Below are positions 49,405-60,977 of a stretch of 64,000 bases of DNA, piece after piece; the stretch's first letter is position 1, and every line of letters begins with the position of its first letter. A model generated the notes under the pieces. It did no database searches. It saw only the letters and a list, made by a program, of their open reading frames with translations, and was not told where the DNA came from. The stretch spans positions 139,088,457-139,152,456 of the forward strand of contig CM056994.1 in the NCBI GenBank assembly GCA_029891345.1. The letters are read 5' to 3'. Position numbers and translations under genes: made by a program. The stretch is from Dryococelus australis (Eukaryota; Arthropoda; Insecta; Phasmatodea; Phasmatidae).

Positions 49405-50140
49405 GCCTAAAGGGATGGGAGATAGGAGCGGAGGAACCGCTTGCCGCCATATTGGAATTTTCTTTTCTTCCCTCAAAATTTCTATGTTTTCCTCGAAATC
49501 GACTAGCTTCCTCCAAAAATTCAGATTTTCAGTAAAAATGTCCCTTTTTCACCTAAAAATTTCCCATTTTCCCAGGCAGATCAGTGATCCTGGGTAGAGC
49601 AGTGAGATGGATCAACGACCCCGGTGACCGGGATCAGAGACCCCAGGGTCACGAGAGCAGGACCAGGACCTTTGCCCTTGACCATTTGACATTTGAACAA
49701 AAAATCCAAAAAGGAAAACAAGTCGACTAAATTCCAAAAAAAAAATTTTAGTCCCAAAAAGCATATTATTTAAAGTACTAAAAAATTATTTAAAAATTAT
49801 TTTAAAAAAGATTTTAAAAATGTTTGAAAATATATCAACAATTTATTTAAAATTTATTTATAAAACTTTTAAAAATGTATTAAGAAATGTATTATTAAAA
49901 ATTTATTCAAAAATCATTTTAAAAATCTATTAAAAATTATTATTAAAAATTAATTAAATCATTGTTAAAAATCGTTTAAAAAAATGTATTAACAAATGAA
50001 CTTTCTGGACATCACCCCTCACCTATACACATCCGCCATCTTGGTAGGTGCAAAAAAGTACCATCTTGGTAGGTAGCCACCATCTTTGTAGGCGACCACC
50101 ATATAGGTAGGCGACTACCATCGTGGTAGATATCACCCGT
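49405..50140. repeat. Mosaic dispersed repeat, copy B
   Basis: Same module order as 43855-44820: GC-rich head (aaagggatgggagataggagcgg), a TGACC-motif run (about 49660-49695), an A-rich stretch with taaaaattatt-type periodicity (49730-49990), and short 'accatcttggtaggtgacc' repeats (50035-50135). No coding content. Confidence 0.65.
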
Positions 50141-50149
50141 CTGCCATGT

Positions 50150-51150
50150 TGGATGCAGGTAACCATTACCTCAAACCCATGACCTCGAATAACCATGAAA
50201 ACCAAAACTCGAAAAAAAATACATAAAATTAAACACGCATAATTCATTATAAAGTACCACTGCCGTACTGGATGTAGTACCCCTCATACTTGACAACATG
50301 ACCTTGAATTATCCTGAAAACCAAATCTCGAGAAGAAATACATAAAAGTCAACAAGCACATTGCAACTAACTACTACCACCATATTAAATGCCGGTGACC
50401 TGACAGTGACCCCATGTTCATAAATTACCTAGAAAACAACACTAGAGAAAATACATAAAAGTCAGCAAGAACATTACAATACTGCCTACTACCACCATAT
50501 TAGATGCAGATCACCTTGACCTTGAATGACCTTGAAAACAAACACTTACAATAAAATACATTAAAGTCATCTAGAATATTACATTACAGACTACTACAAT
50601 CATATAAGGTGCAGACAACCTTAACGTTGACCGAATAACAATGAATGACCTTGAAAACTAATACTCGATATAAAACATAAATGTCTAGCAGCACACTACA
50701 ATACTAAGAACAGCCAACATAATAGCTGCAGACTATGTTGACCTTAACCTCATGATCTCGAATGACCTTGAGAAAAACACTCTTAATAAAATACACAAAA
50801 GTCAGCAAGCATAATACATTACAAACAATGGCCGCCATATTTGATTCAGGTAACCTCAACCTTGACCCCATTACATTGAATGACCTTGAAAACAAAAATT
50901 CGAGAAAAATACATTAAAGTCAACTAAAATATTACATTACTAATAACTACCACATATTAGATGCATGCGATCTGAAACGTAGCCCCATCACCTTGAATGA
51001 CTTTAAAAACAAAAACTAGAAAAATTACATAAAAGTCAGCAAGCTTATTACATTGCAAAATACTACCATCATTTTAGATACAGACAACCTTGACCTCGAC
51101 TCCATAACCTTGAATAATATTGAAAACAAAAATTCGAGAAAATATGAATG
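50150..51150. repeat. Minisatellite of about 115-bp units rich in TGACCTTGA
   Basis: The block 'aaatacataaaagtcagcaag' recurs at about 50220, 50337, 50450, 50562, 50674, 50790, 50906 and 51026. Each unit also carries 'accttgaatgaccttgaaaac' and 'ccgccatattagatgcaggt' versions. There are about eight diverged units. It directly follows mosaic repeat copy B. Confidence 0.85.
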
Positions 51151-52200
51151 CTTTAGAATTCTCGTATGTATAGTTGTATGCCCTTTTCAAGCCACTGAAG
51201 TAATCGCTGCCAAATTTATGTATTTAGCTGCAACTTGTGACCTCGAACAAGGCGACTTGGCCATTACACCACATGTCTTCTGGTTGGCACATTTGCCTGC
51301 AATTTTTATATGGTAAAATTATAGCTGCCATATTCATATGTATCACACGTGATATCGAACAAGGCGATATATATGGACTACCATACCACAAGCCTTCATT
51401 ATTCTTTGGATAAACATGTTACTGATGCCAGAATTATTGGCAACCCAGTCAGCAACTTTGTTGATCGGTATGTCTTAACACTCCTACATATTGACCCTCG
51501 GCCATAGCACTTAGTCAAACATTTTTACTCCTTCTCTTTAAATTCTATAAATAGCCTTTTATATATTCCTAAATATTCACTGACATCTATTTAAAACTAA
51601 ATCTGCAGTTAAATTTGCATGTTATGGGGTAATGTTTCTAGGTCGGATACTACTAAGCCAGAGCCGCTTACGTAATTGTTCCACCTCTCACCAATAAACC
51701 CCCCACCCACGTTCATATAAGTCACAACGTCTGGGGCAGACAGTAGCTTGCTTCTTGAAAGCTGACCCAGACCTGATCGAGAGAGCGTATACATGTTTGC
51801 TCCGTAACTAGGCCAACAATCCTATACGTCATTTGAAAATCTTTCAGTGATTCTCGTACAAATATCCCTGCAACTGAGCGTGCAGTGTCGTCTCATTTCG
51901 AAATATTTTCCGCCTCTAAATATAAGAGATAATTTACCTGCATTATGTTCATTTCATGACATAGCAAAGTCATGTTTTCGGCTATTCTTTTAAGCTGGTT
52001 TCTTCAGCTACATTGTTTTTATTCCTTTTAATAAAATATTCTTTAAAGTGAGCGCTTTTAGGCAGATATGGCCGTTTAAAACGTAGCGCTAATATTAATA
52101 TACGTAAAAACACTTGGCTTTAGCATGTTAGTACAAATTTTTTGTTACGACGTCATTGCTTATGTAAGATAAAACAACTTTAATCTTATAGTGAACGTTA
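51151..52200. other. Unannotated spacer
   Basis: No gene recognised. A 'ctttaaagtgagcgctttt' string at about 52041-52060 resembles a MITE end but has no partner. Confidence 0.45.
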
Positions 52201-52204
52201 AGCA

Positions 52205-52445
52205 TTCCTGGGGTCCTGGTGGTGTAGTGGTTAGACAACTCGCCTCCAACCATCGATAACCGGGTTTGATTCCCGACAATATCACCTCCCGATTTTCGCA
52301 TGTGGGAATCGTGCAGGACGATGCTGCTGGTCGGTGGGTTTTTTCACTGATCTTCCATTTCTCTCCCCCTTGCATTCCGACACTGCTCCATACTCATCTC
52401 GCTTTACCCTCAAGGGCTTTCAAGACCTCGGTGTTTAGAGCTGCC
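52205..52445 (+). repeat. tRNA-derived SINE, copy 2
   Basis: The head carries a good A box (tggtgtagtggttagaca, about 52219) and B box GGTTTGATTCCC (about 52263). The body has 'gattttcgcatgtgggaatcg' and the tail 'tgtttagagctgcccgac'. This is the best preserved of the family here and shows the orientation of the others. Confidence 0.88.
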
Positions 52446-52847
52446 CGACGTATTTTGTCCAGAAGGGAGAGACGCTGAGGATGACCCAGACACGCGCATC
52501 ACATGCGCCATCGTCTCTATGTGCAAGGTACTGAACAAGTGTGCAGTCTTTCCTACAAAACGTACTGCTAAGACAACTTTAAAATTAGGCCTATTTCATA
52601 AAATATATGCTACATTTTCTTATCACCAAACAATAAAGTAAAAATAAATTTAACTTCTAGTTTTTTGTCGTGCGTTTAGGTTGTAATCCTATATTCATAA
52701 ACTGAGCTTTCACCCATGCACTAAAACGATAATGCTGAATATCTGTTTACATTTGGATAGCTTCGTTTGGCGTGATCGGTGTGAATTAGAACTGAACGAG
52801 GCTTTCTGGAGATATCATCAAACTGAAACATTGGAGTGAGTGAAGAG

Positions 52848-53056
52848 ATTTGGGCGACTCTTAACAGTGAGATCTTGAGAGCCGATGTGGGGTGATTGAG
52901 GTGAGTATAGAGCGGCGCTGGAATGAAGGGATGGGGTAAACGGGAGATACCCGAGAGAACCCGCCGACCAACGACATCGTCCGGTACGACTCCCACTTGT
53001 GAAAATCCTGTGACCTGGGCGGGGATTGAACCCGGTTCGCCTTGGTGGGAGGCAGG
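52848..53056 (-). repeat. tRNA-derived SINE, copy 3
   Basis: Inverse of the copy at 52205: tail '..gggcgactcttaacag', body '..cgactcccacttgtgaaaatc', B box as ggattgaacccgg (about 53022). It lies 400 bases from copy 2 in opposite orientation. Confidence 0.82.
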
Positions 53057-54007
53057 GAAACCTTTGAAAATGCTTTTAGTAGCGAGTAGAGATGATCGTG
53101 CAGTTAGAATTTTCTACCCGCTGCAGCGCCCGCCCGTGTCGAACGCATTACTGAAGGACGAGAGAGCTCAATAGGGCCACGATGTCTGGCGCGAATAATA
53201 GTGAGAGCTGCAAGCAGCGGCAACTGCACACAGCCAGGCGGACTATGAAGCGGTTGAATGAGGAAACCACCTGACTGCCTGTTCTTTTTTCTCGGCACTA
53301 GGCATGCCTTGTTAAAAAAAAAGTCTACTTCGCTTATTTACTCAAACAAATTTCCGCTTACGAAATAAAATTGATTTCATTTTTTGTTCGGGAAAAAATA
53401 TCTTTGGAAAGCAAGGTTAGGGTTCAAACATGTTGAGATTGTTTTTAATAATGTATTATTCGTATTTACACTTATCGATCAGATTAACAAAAACATAATT
53501 TGATTAAATGTAATACACTGCAAAAACATGAAATTATTTCCTATATAATTTTCCATGTCATATGTTTTATCTTTTGCATGTTTGTTATTTGTTTTTATTT
53601 GCTCACCAAACATTTAATTGTAAGACTGGAAGCATTAACACTAACAAGGGAACTGGAGCCTCTGTGTTACAGACCACAAGATTAACTGAAACAAAGTATT
53701 TGCGAGTTTCATAAGGAAAAAAGTTGCCCACAAAGACTCATGGTTCTGAACATTATAATAATTCAGTCGGCAAGTTGAAACATGATAGGGAAATTTGAAG
53801 GCACGTACAGAATCCGTATGTCACGTCATACGTAAGTGGCATCTGAAAGTAATATATTATATTTGTTGGCCGCAAAATTAACATTAACTGAGAACAGAGA
53901 TGAAAAATGTATGTAATTCTTTAAACGATCAATGAAGATATGAAATACTGTTTGTAGGTGAAACACAGCTGTAAATTAGCACCAGTGACATGAGAGAGAC
54001 ATAAACG
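53057..54007. other. Spacer with GC-richer patch
   Basis: 53105-53290 is GC-richer than its surroundings but matches nothing I recognise. The remainder is AT-rich. Confidence 0.45.
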
Positions 54008-54190
54008 GAGCTTAACAATTAAGGTCTTCAGAGCTGATAGAGGCGAAGAGAGGTACAGATGGTGCAGCGACAGAAAACTGAGTATCGGGAGTACCCCGAC
54101 ACTACCCACTTCCCAACATCAGCGCCCGCCATGTTTCCTATACATGAAAATCCGGATGTTACCCCGGTTTGTCGTGGTGCGAGGCGAGTA
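54008..54190 (-). repeat. tRNA-derived SINE, diverged copy 4
   Basis: Weakly matches the family in inverse orientation: 'gagcttaacaattaaggtc', 'atgaaaatccggatgt' and 'ccccggtttgtcgtgg'. The B box is eroded. Confidence 0.55.
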
Positions 54191-56310
54191 GTCTTGCAGT
54201 TACAACACCACAGCACCTACAACCTACAAGCGATTAAAAACTTTAAATTACACATACCTTTTTTTGGCGAACTGGTATTCCCAGAGGAATAACTTTTCCT
54301 AGCTTATTGTAAAAGCGACAAGAGAAACGTTAGACTCCATATTAAAGTTATTCAACTTGTATTTTAGTGCTTTGTAAAGTCAGCAAGAAAGACAAATAAT
54401 CTTTCTTTCTTGAATACCTCTATGTCTAATGTTGTAATGCCATTTTATGTCAAATTTTTGAACGCAGAGAGTGCAAGCTAACCTGGTTGAAATTTTGGGC
54501 TGATATGTATGTTAAAAATGTTCTAAGTTCATTTACAGCGCACGAAAGCGTGAAAATAACCGTGCGATTGCCTAGTTTAGCCATGGTAGTCAAATATACA
54601 TATTTTCCCTGGGCATAAATGCTGTGTTAAGCGAGCGAGGAGGTGGCATTTCAGGTCGGAAATGCATGCAGCAGCGAAAGAAACCCTGCAGCTCACATCA
54701 TCATTATGTTTGGGTTACAGTATCGTAGAAGGCCACATACAGTTCCTTCAATCCCCGCTCTCCAGTTTCCTAGAGGGCTGTGCTTTGAAAAAGTTATCGT
54801 ACGATGCGAAGAAAATATGCACATTTTGGACTAATAAGCGAACTAGCATATAAATTGTTTTAATTTGGCACTTGAACTTGTCAACGCTGTCAGAAAACTA
54901 GCGAAATGCACTCGAGCCTCTTAGTTTTACAATATATTTAATTGCAAACTGGCTGCTGATCAAAATATTTAATCTAGTTTTTAATAAACAGCTATCATAT
55001 ATTTTTTTGCATAGGAAATTTTATAGACCATAAATGAAGAGAATAAATCGTTCTACAAAAAAGTTTTGATTTATTGAGTCGATATTTTAATGATTGTGAA
55101 TATTCACACAATTAAACCCTATTAGTCAGTATATTTGTTTAACGGTTTAAATATTATAAGCTGTGTATAAAGTTTCCTTCGTTGTTGTTGTAAATGTTTA
55201 AATGGATTCAGAACGTGTTTCGTACAACTATTGGTGTACCCTGTTCGGTTTCCTTGCATTTTTTCGTGGTTTCACAGAATTCTTTGTGGATGTCATTATT
55301 TTTGTTTTTCCTTAAATAATATAGCATTATGATATGTATATGATATGTGTGATAGATTATGTTGGTTCAGCGATGCAATGAGGTAGGCTACCGTTTAAAC
55401 AAAAACGTTCAGTTTGACTCCAGGCTACATACACTAAGGAAGAAGAAAACTATGAGATTAATAAGTGTGGTGGACGAACGTTTGCTTCCACCTGAGATAT
55501 AATTTAGGTAACGCCACATATAAAAACCTCTACTGGAATCACACTGCAAAATGTTTTGTTGTCTTCTCTAAAACATGCAGTAGTAAGTCATATTTTTGCT
55601 TCGTATCCAGTACAACAAATATTTACTGATTTCTGTCGTGGGGATACTTCATTATGTAATCATGTTCAAATCGTATTTTCGCTTATATTCACGATAAATT
55701 TACATGTCATACTTTATGGTTGTTTAGTTTTGTGTGGAGTGTACGACGTTAGGAATGCGATACCCTAACGTAAATCATACAGGCTTCGTAAAGAAACATG
55801 CAGTATGTATTGTCATGATTACGGACAGTACACGCAGCGACGTGTACAGAGCTCAAGGCAGGTACCAGTCCATATACAGCCGTTAGATGGCGCAGGCTAA
55901 TTTGGCCAGCAGTTGAAGCAGCCTGCCTGTCTACGTGGGTCCGTTGCAGATCAAAGTGCCACTGCAGCTGAACTGAAGCCATAAACGTGGTTAGCGTACG
56001 CGACGATGGAAGGGAAGAGTGAACAGAGAGCGACAACCTCGCAGGGTTGCCGGGTGTACAAATCAGTGTGAGTCAATGTTCAGGAACTTATGGCAACCCA
56101 TTACTTCACGCTACGAGGCGCGAGGCGAGTGGCAAGGCATTTTAATTGGGGCATGCGGAAAAAGATATCAAGTTAACATCTGTCATAACCACGGCGAAAA
56201 AATTTTGAAAGTGAAGAGGCTCGATTTTGCTTCGGAAAGAAATCGGGAAATCCGTTCAATTATCGTTTTTTTTTCCTTGCAAGCATGCTGACATACGTAC
56301 ATTATACGCT
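54191..56310. other. Unannotated spacer
   Basis: No gene recognised. A GC-richer patch at 55780-56130 could be part of a transposon end but has no partner or motif. Confidence 0.45.
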
Positions 56311-56547
56311 TAACGCTGTTCACGCTAAAATGAGTACTTTTGATGCACTAGTTACATTTATCTTTCAGCAATTTTTTATTCTTTAACCACCTTTTTAATT
56401 AAATATGGCCATGTAAGTAATAACGACAGTGTAAATGTTATACCGCACTCTGAAGTTTATGCCTAAGGCTAGAGTAATATATATTTATTGACTATTATTT
56501 CAAATGAAAGGGCTTTCAAAAGTGCTCAATTTACCACGAATGGCCTA
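56311..56547. mobile_element. Palindromic TA-flanked MITE copy
   Basis: Starts TAACGCTGTTCACGC..tgagtactttt and ends aaaagtgctcaatttaccacg..ggcctata. The ends are inverted versions of each other and match 60744-60977. Confidence 0.75.
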
Positions 56548-56999
56548 TAAAATGCAGGCATTCACGACATAGACAGATACACACCAACTTACAAAAGAAA
56601 GGCTCTTGGCAAGGAGGTTTGTGCAGTTAAACTGAATGTATTCTATCCCTGTGCGTGGGATGTGGGATGTAGAAAAGACGTACAATGCCGATCAATGATT
56701 TACAAACACCATGCTGTTCTGTATAGTACTTGAAATATTTTGCAGGAAAGGTTTGCCAACAAAAATCAAAGTGAATAAAACAAAGGTTAAATTGTAGGTT
56801 TAAGAAACCCGTTAAGTCCATACATACATACCAAAAAAATATAACATCTTAAAAAAAAATTATTAAACCCCAAAGAATTCATAGGAACCGTTGCAAGTAA
56901 CCAATATTTTCATATGTTCTAATGACTCCCGTAGTACTACCCATCTAGGCGACTATGCAGTGTAGCGTAAAATGATATACAACTACAAACATGCTGAGA
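56548..56999. other. Unannotated spacer
   Basis: AT-rich; nothing identified. Confidence 0.5.
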
Positions 57000-57851
57000 C
57001 AAACCGAGGAGTGGATGGCCAAACGTACTTTCGCGTAGAGAAGAATGTCATATTGTGAAAAAAAATCCGTTAGAGACCTTTTACTAGTACATGCGCTATT
57101 GCAAGAGACCTACGAAATACTTTCAAAGTCACTGTCACCAATGACAGTGAGAAGAGTGTTCAGCAATAGTGACTATAATGCAAGAACACCACAGAAGTAA
57201 TCGTACATAGGCAGATATAATTATAAGAAGAGACTTAACTTCGCAAAGGTATATTTACAGAACGATTACTGGACAGACGTAATATTTCCAGATGAGAGAA
57301 AATGTAAGATTTTCGGTCATGACAGTCCGCTAAAAGTGTGAAGAAAATCGAATAAAGAGATAAATCCCCAACATTCTCGTCCTACCGTCAAGCATGTTAG
57401 GGGTTCAGTTACGGTGTGAGGGTGCATGAGTGCATGTGTTGTAGATGAACTGATGTTTATATATTGACTATTGGATCAATAAAACTATACTGACTAGTTA
57501 TACATTATTTGCGACCTAATAACATACAACTTGATGTAGTAATGCATATTTTACCAGGATAATGGTACTAAGCGAAGATAGTGTGCAACACGAATATGGT
57601 TGCGGTATAATTGTCCTCGTGTAATAGAAACTGCACCCCAATCCTCAAACTTCAATTCAATAGAACATATTTGGGCATACTTAGACAAAAAGCTACGAAA
57701 ACATCATATTTCAAGCACGCGGAACATGAAGGGGAAAATCCTTCATGAGTGGAACAATATCCCTCTTAGTGTCATACAAACGGCAGTACAGTCAATGCCA
57801 GCGCGTTTGAGAAGCGTTCTGAAGCAAAAGGGAGGACATGCTAAATATTAA
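57000..57851 (+). pseudogene. Tc1-like transposase relic, family 2
   Basis: Plus-strand blocks in order: SPMTVRRVFSNSDYNARTPQK (paired-like DNA-binding domain, about 57130), RLNFAKVYLQNDYW (about 57230), VIFPDERKCKIFG (first catalytic Asp, about 57280) and YQDNGTKR (second Asp, about 57555). The 57600-57851 frame follows with NFNSIEHIWAYLDKKLRK (catalytic Glu) and QSMPARLRSVLKQKGGHAKY, a typical Tc1 C-terminus. All three catalytic residues are kept, but many stops and frame changes inactivate it. Confidence 0.85.
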
Positions 57852-58544
57852 ATGGAGAATTTATTTTGTTTATGTTGATGTACGAAAACATTTGTTCTTC
57901 GTACGAAGGTGTATGAACTTTTCTGATTCAGAAAACGTGCATTTATTTACATTTGTGTAATATATTACTTTGTTTCCTTTATAAGAAATGTTGTTTATTT
58001 GTTGTATTTGATGAAATGGAATACAAAATACAGCTGGACGCATACGTGTGTGTCAACATAATTGCTTATTGTACAGAAGTCGTGAAAGTAATAGGATGTA
58101 TGAATATTTGTGATCGTCACTGTATATACATATTAGGGCCTGTTCTATTTGAAAATGCTGTCCGTGGTATTCATCAAACACAAGAATGATTTAGCTACAT
58201 TCGCAATTTGACCTTACTTTAAATCTTATACAATCTGAACAACTTTTAAGCCAGTAGAGACTAGTGACATCAGACTTAATAGACACAGATCTGCCTATCA
58301 CTAACATCTAGAATGTTTTCAGTTTGAAAATAAAAACAACTTAAACGTCGCGTATATGCGGTCGCGGGCAGAAGTATAAGGACAGTGGTAAATAGCAATT
58401 AGTGACATTCTTAGATAAGCTTAGCCTAGAGGCAGAAAATAGATAATCAACCACGTTTAATATTACTTAGTGAGGTAGAATGACACACAAAACAAATAAC
58501 ATAAACTACGGTATCATTGCAGTAGACTACATCATCTGTCTCCA

Positions 58545-58905
58545 GTTCTTATAAACGTTGGACATACATCAGCAAAGTGTTGATCATTGTTCACTCCACA
58601 GTTGTTTATAACTTCCCTTTCTGCGAACAACGTCAATCAGTCTATTTAGCTCTGACTTAGCCAGTTTTCTAGTAATGTCTGGCCCAATGTTATTAAAATT
58701 TGGTAGAAACGCCTCGTTTATGTTTTGCGAGGAAAAAATGTTTTTTTTTTGTTCCTCGCTCTTCTCTCCAATTCCTCCAGATGATTCTCAGTGGGGTTCA
58801 GGTCAGGTGAGAGCGATATTGTATTGTATAGCGTATGGGGTGCGTATGTAGACGATCCATTTCGCAGTGTGCTTGCGGTCACTATCATGTTAGAAATAGA
58901 ATGCT
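58545..58905 (-). pseudogene. Tc1-like transposase fragment, family 3
   Basis: The minus strand carries HDSDRKHTAKWI (second catalytic block) and, in another frame, SPDLNPTENHLEELERRARN (third block with Glu), then a diverged C-terminal part. Only the 3' half of a transposase is present. Confidence 0.72.
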
Positions 58906-59051
58906 ATTAGGTTTCTGGAGATCGGCCTTGAATTTCATTCCTACTGGTTATGTTATATTGTTCCGTTGTAATATAAAATGTTACAGTATCCTACAATGTA
59001 TTATATTGTTAGCATATGTTTGCATCCATATAAAAAACACATGTAACAAAT

Positions 59052-59117
59052 AAAGGTGGTCTCGTGTGTATGGTTCTCACGCCCGCTGTTTCTGGTTCGA
59101 AACCACCTCGCACCTTT
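59052..59117 (+). other. tRNA-like sequence (pseudo-tRNA or SINE head)
   Basis: AAAGGTG and CACCTTT could form a 7-bp acceptor-like stem around a 66-base sequence. It contains a B box GGTTCGAAACC (59094-59104) and an A-box-like ggtctcgtgtgtatgg. It is shorter than a functional tRNA, and the T stem has a mismatch. Confidence 0.4.
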
Positions 59118-59216
59118 AGTTTGTATATCAATGTGGTCACTATGCCACGTGGTATTTTTGTGTCATGTTTTTATGTGAGTGTTTATTTGGCCCTGAAAAG
59201 GGCCTATGGTGTAACC

Positions 59217-60217
59217 TCAATAAGAGGACCAGTATCCCTCATTCTCAACCACCTTCCGCAGTCGTCGTGGTAGAGAGGCGACCAGAGAAGTAGCATAACA
59301 TTCGCTACTAGCTACTTCATCCCAGGCATCCGCTACTAGCTCCCAGAGAGCATTTTTAATTAGTGGCTGTCGATCAGGCTGCCACCATGCTCTTCGTCTC
59401 CGACCAAACATTCTCAATTGGATTCAAGTAGGCACTGTTGGGTGGCCAATCTACGCGCTCTAGTAGGTCTCAGAGAAGTTTGTATCAGAGAATGGTAATG
59501 CTGGAAGCGCAGCACACCATCGGGATACAAAAGTCGCACCGAGGGAATCATGATGTTCTCTAGAATATGTTAATACTTCCGAGCATTGAGGCTGCGTGTA
59601 TTCAGGCCTCGATCTTCAATTCTGTGCAATACACCTATCCGGCATGCACTCATCCATCCCCAACACGCAACGGATGCATGACCATAGCGAGAGCATTCGG
59701 CCACATATTCCGGATTTTGTCGGGTCCCATACGTTCTGAATACAAGCATCGGCCCATCATTAGCCGAGGAAAACAGACACTCGTCGTACAATACAACATC
59801 TGACCAATCACGGTCAATGTTTCCCTCTGCAAAAGCTAGTCGTTAAGTCCTGTGCTCATCCGTGAGCATTTGCTTCCTTGAAGTACGCCAGGATTTCAGT
59901 CCCGCCGTCGTCAAGCGCCTAAACATGGTACTCGAGCTGCCAGGATAGTGAGTGGCACAGTTTAGCTGAATGGCGCTCCTGAAAGGAGTCAACTTCATCT
60001 GGGTAATCATACTATTGTCCTTGGCTACAGTCGACACCCTCCATGAATCCGTTCCTCCGCGACGTGTCACGTCAGCCATGTCCTGGAGCTGTCGTACTCA
60101 TCGACTCGCAGTGCTCTCTGGAACACTGTAACTTCGGCCTGCCTTAGCGGCGGAAAAACCTGCCGCTTCAGCAAGGCCTATGAGACTATCCCTAACCGAC
60201 TGGCTCCAGTGAGACAT
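59217..60217 (-). pseudogene. Nearly full-length Tc1-like transposase, family 4
   Basis: From Met at 60217 (MSHWSQSVRDSLIGLAEAAG) to a TGA at 59217 the minus strand spans about 333 codons, the usual length. The DNA-binding part carries one CGA-to-TGA stop (about 60097). The catalytic core includes DVVLYDECLFSSANDGPM (first Asp), SVACWGWMSA and LYPDGVLRFQHYHSL, where the second catalytic Asp is replaced by Tyr. After a frame change comes NPIENVWSE (third residue Glu), then a C-terminal LPRRLRKVVENEG segment. Stops plus the lost Asp mark it inactive but relatively young. Confidence 0.88.
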
Positions 60218-60743
60218 CGCTAAAGAATGACGTTTAATTTCCTTGAATCGTCGGGCTCTGGCGAGACATCACTATACGATGATGTATTAAAACGATTGTA
60301 TACGCCTGTGACGTAGAAGGTACGCATGCCCAATGTCGAATGGGGAGTAAATGCGTGTGAATTGTGTGTTGTCAGAGGATATCTGTTTAAAAAGGAAGAC
60401 CATAAGGTGTGTCCGAAACTGAAGTAAGGTCCTCAACTGATCACGTGACGAAGTTCAGGGCTAAAAATGCATGGGCAATCAGGAAGAAACTGTCTGACTT
60501 TGGATGGGCACGCTAAATGTCCAAACCACCCGTCAAATCATGTGATGCTTTTTGCTTTCGTTACCCATCGCATGACCGTGCAAACACAGAGTTGTATTAT
60601 AACACGAATATGAACAGTAAAACACAGACATGTTATTTTGCGTGAGAGTAACCCTTTTGCTTTTCAATATATTTACTTGTAATATATTTTTATTTACTAT
60701 ATGAGACACCAACAATACGGCTGATAAACGTAGTATTATTTTA

Positions 60744-60977
60744 GGCTGTTCACGGTAAAGTGAGCACTTTTTAAAGCCCTTCTAAATATTTCCTTTCATC
60801 CAATTTCCATCTTCCTGCTGCTTTTTAATATAAACATTGCAATGTGACCAATAAACTCAGTATTTATTTTTTCCCACCCTCAAAATTTAATGCCTGAGAC
60901 TGCAATACAATGTATTTATTATTGGTCTATGCCTGGTGGGAGGGTCTTAAAAAGTGTTCACTTTACCATGAATAGCC
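60744..60977. mobile_element. Palindromic TA-flanked MITE, best preserved copy (234 bp)
   Basis: Terminal inverted repeats of about 30 bases: GGCTGTTCACGGTAAAGTGA..CACTTTTTAA on the left, and the inverse ending ..CTTTACCATGAATAGCC on the right. TA lies on both sides (60742-60743 and 60978-60979). The interior is non-coding. Tc1/mariner machinery is the likely mobiliser because of the TA target, but no element here shares its termini. Confidence 0.88.

Noticed and set aside
52041-52060. Another MITE end
   Set aside because: Short match without an inverted partner or TA-bounded edges.
55780-56130. Possible gene or LTR end in a GC-richer patch
   Set aside because: No motif, no partner repeat and no supported frame.
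59052-59117. Functional tRNA gene
   Set aside because: Only 66 bases, mismatched T stem and no clear anticodon arm; kept as a tRNA-like sequence.
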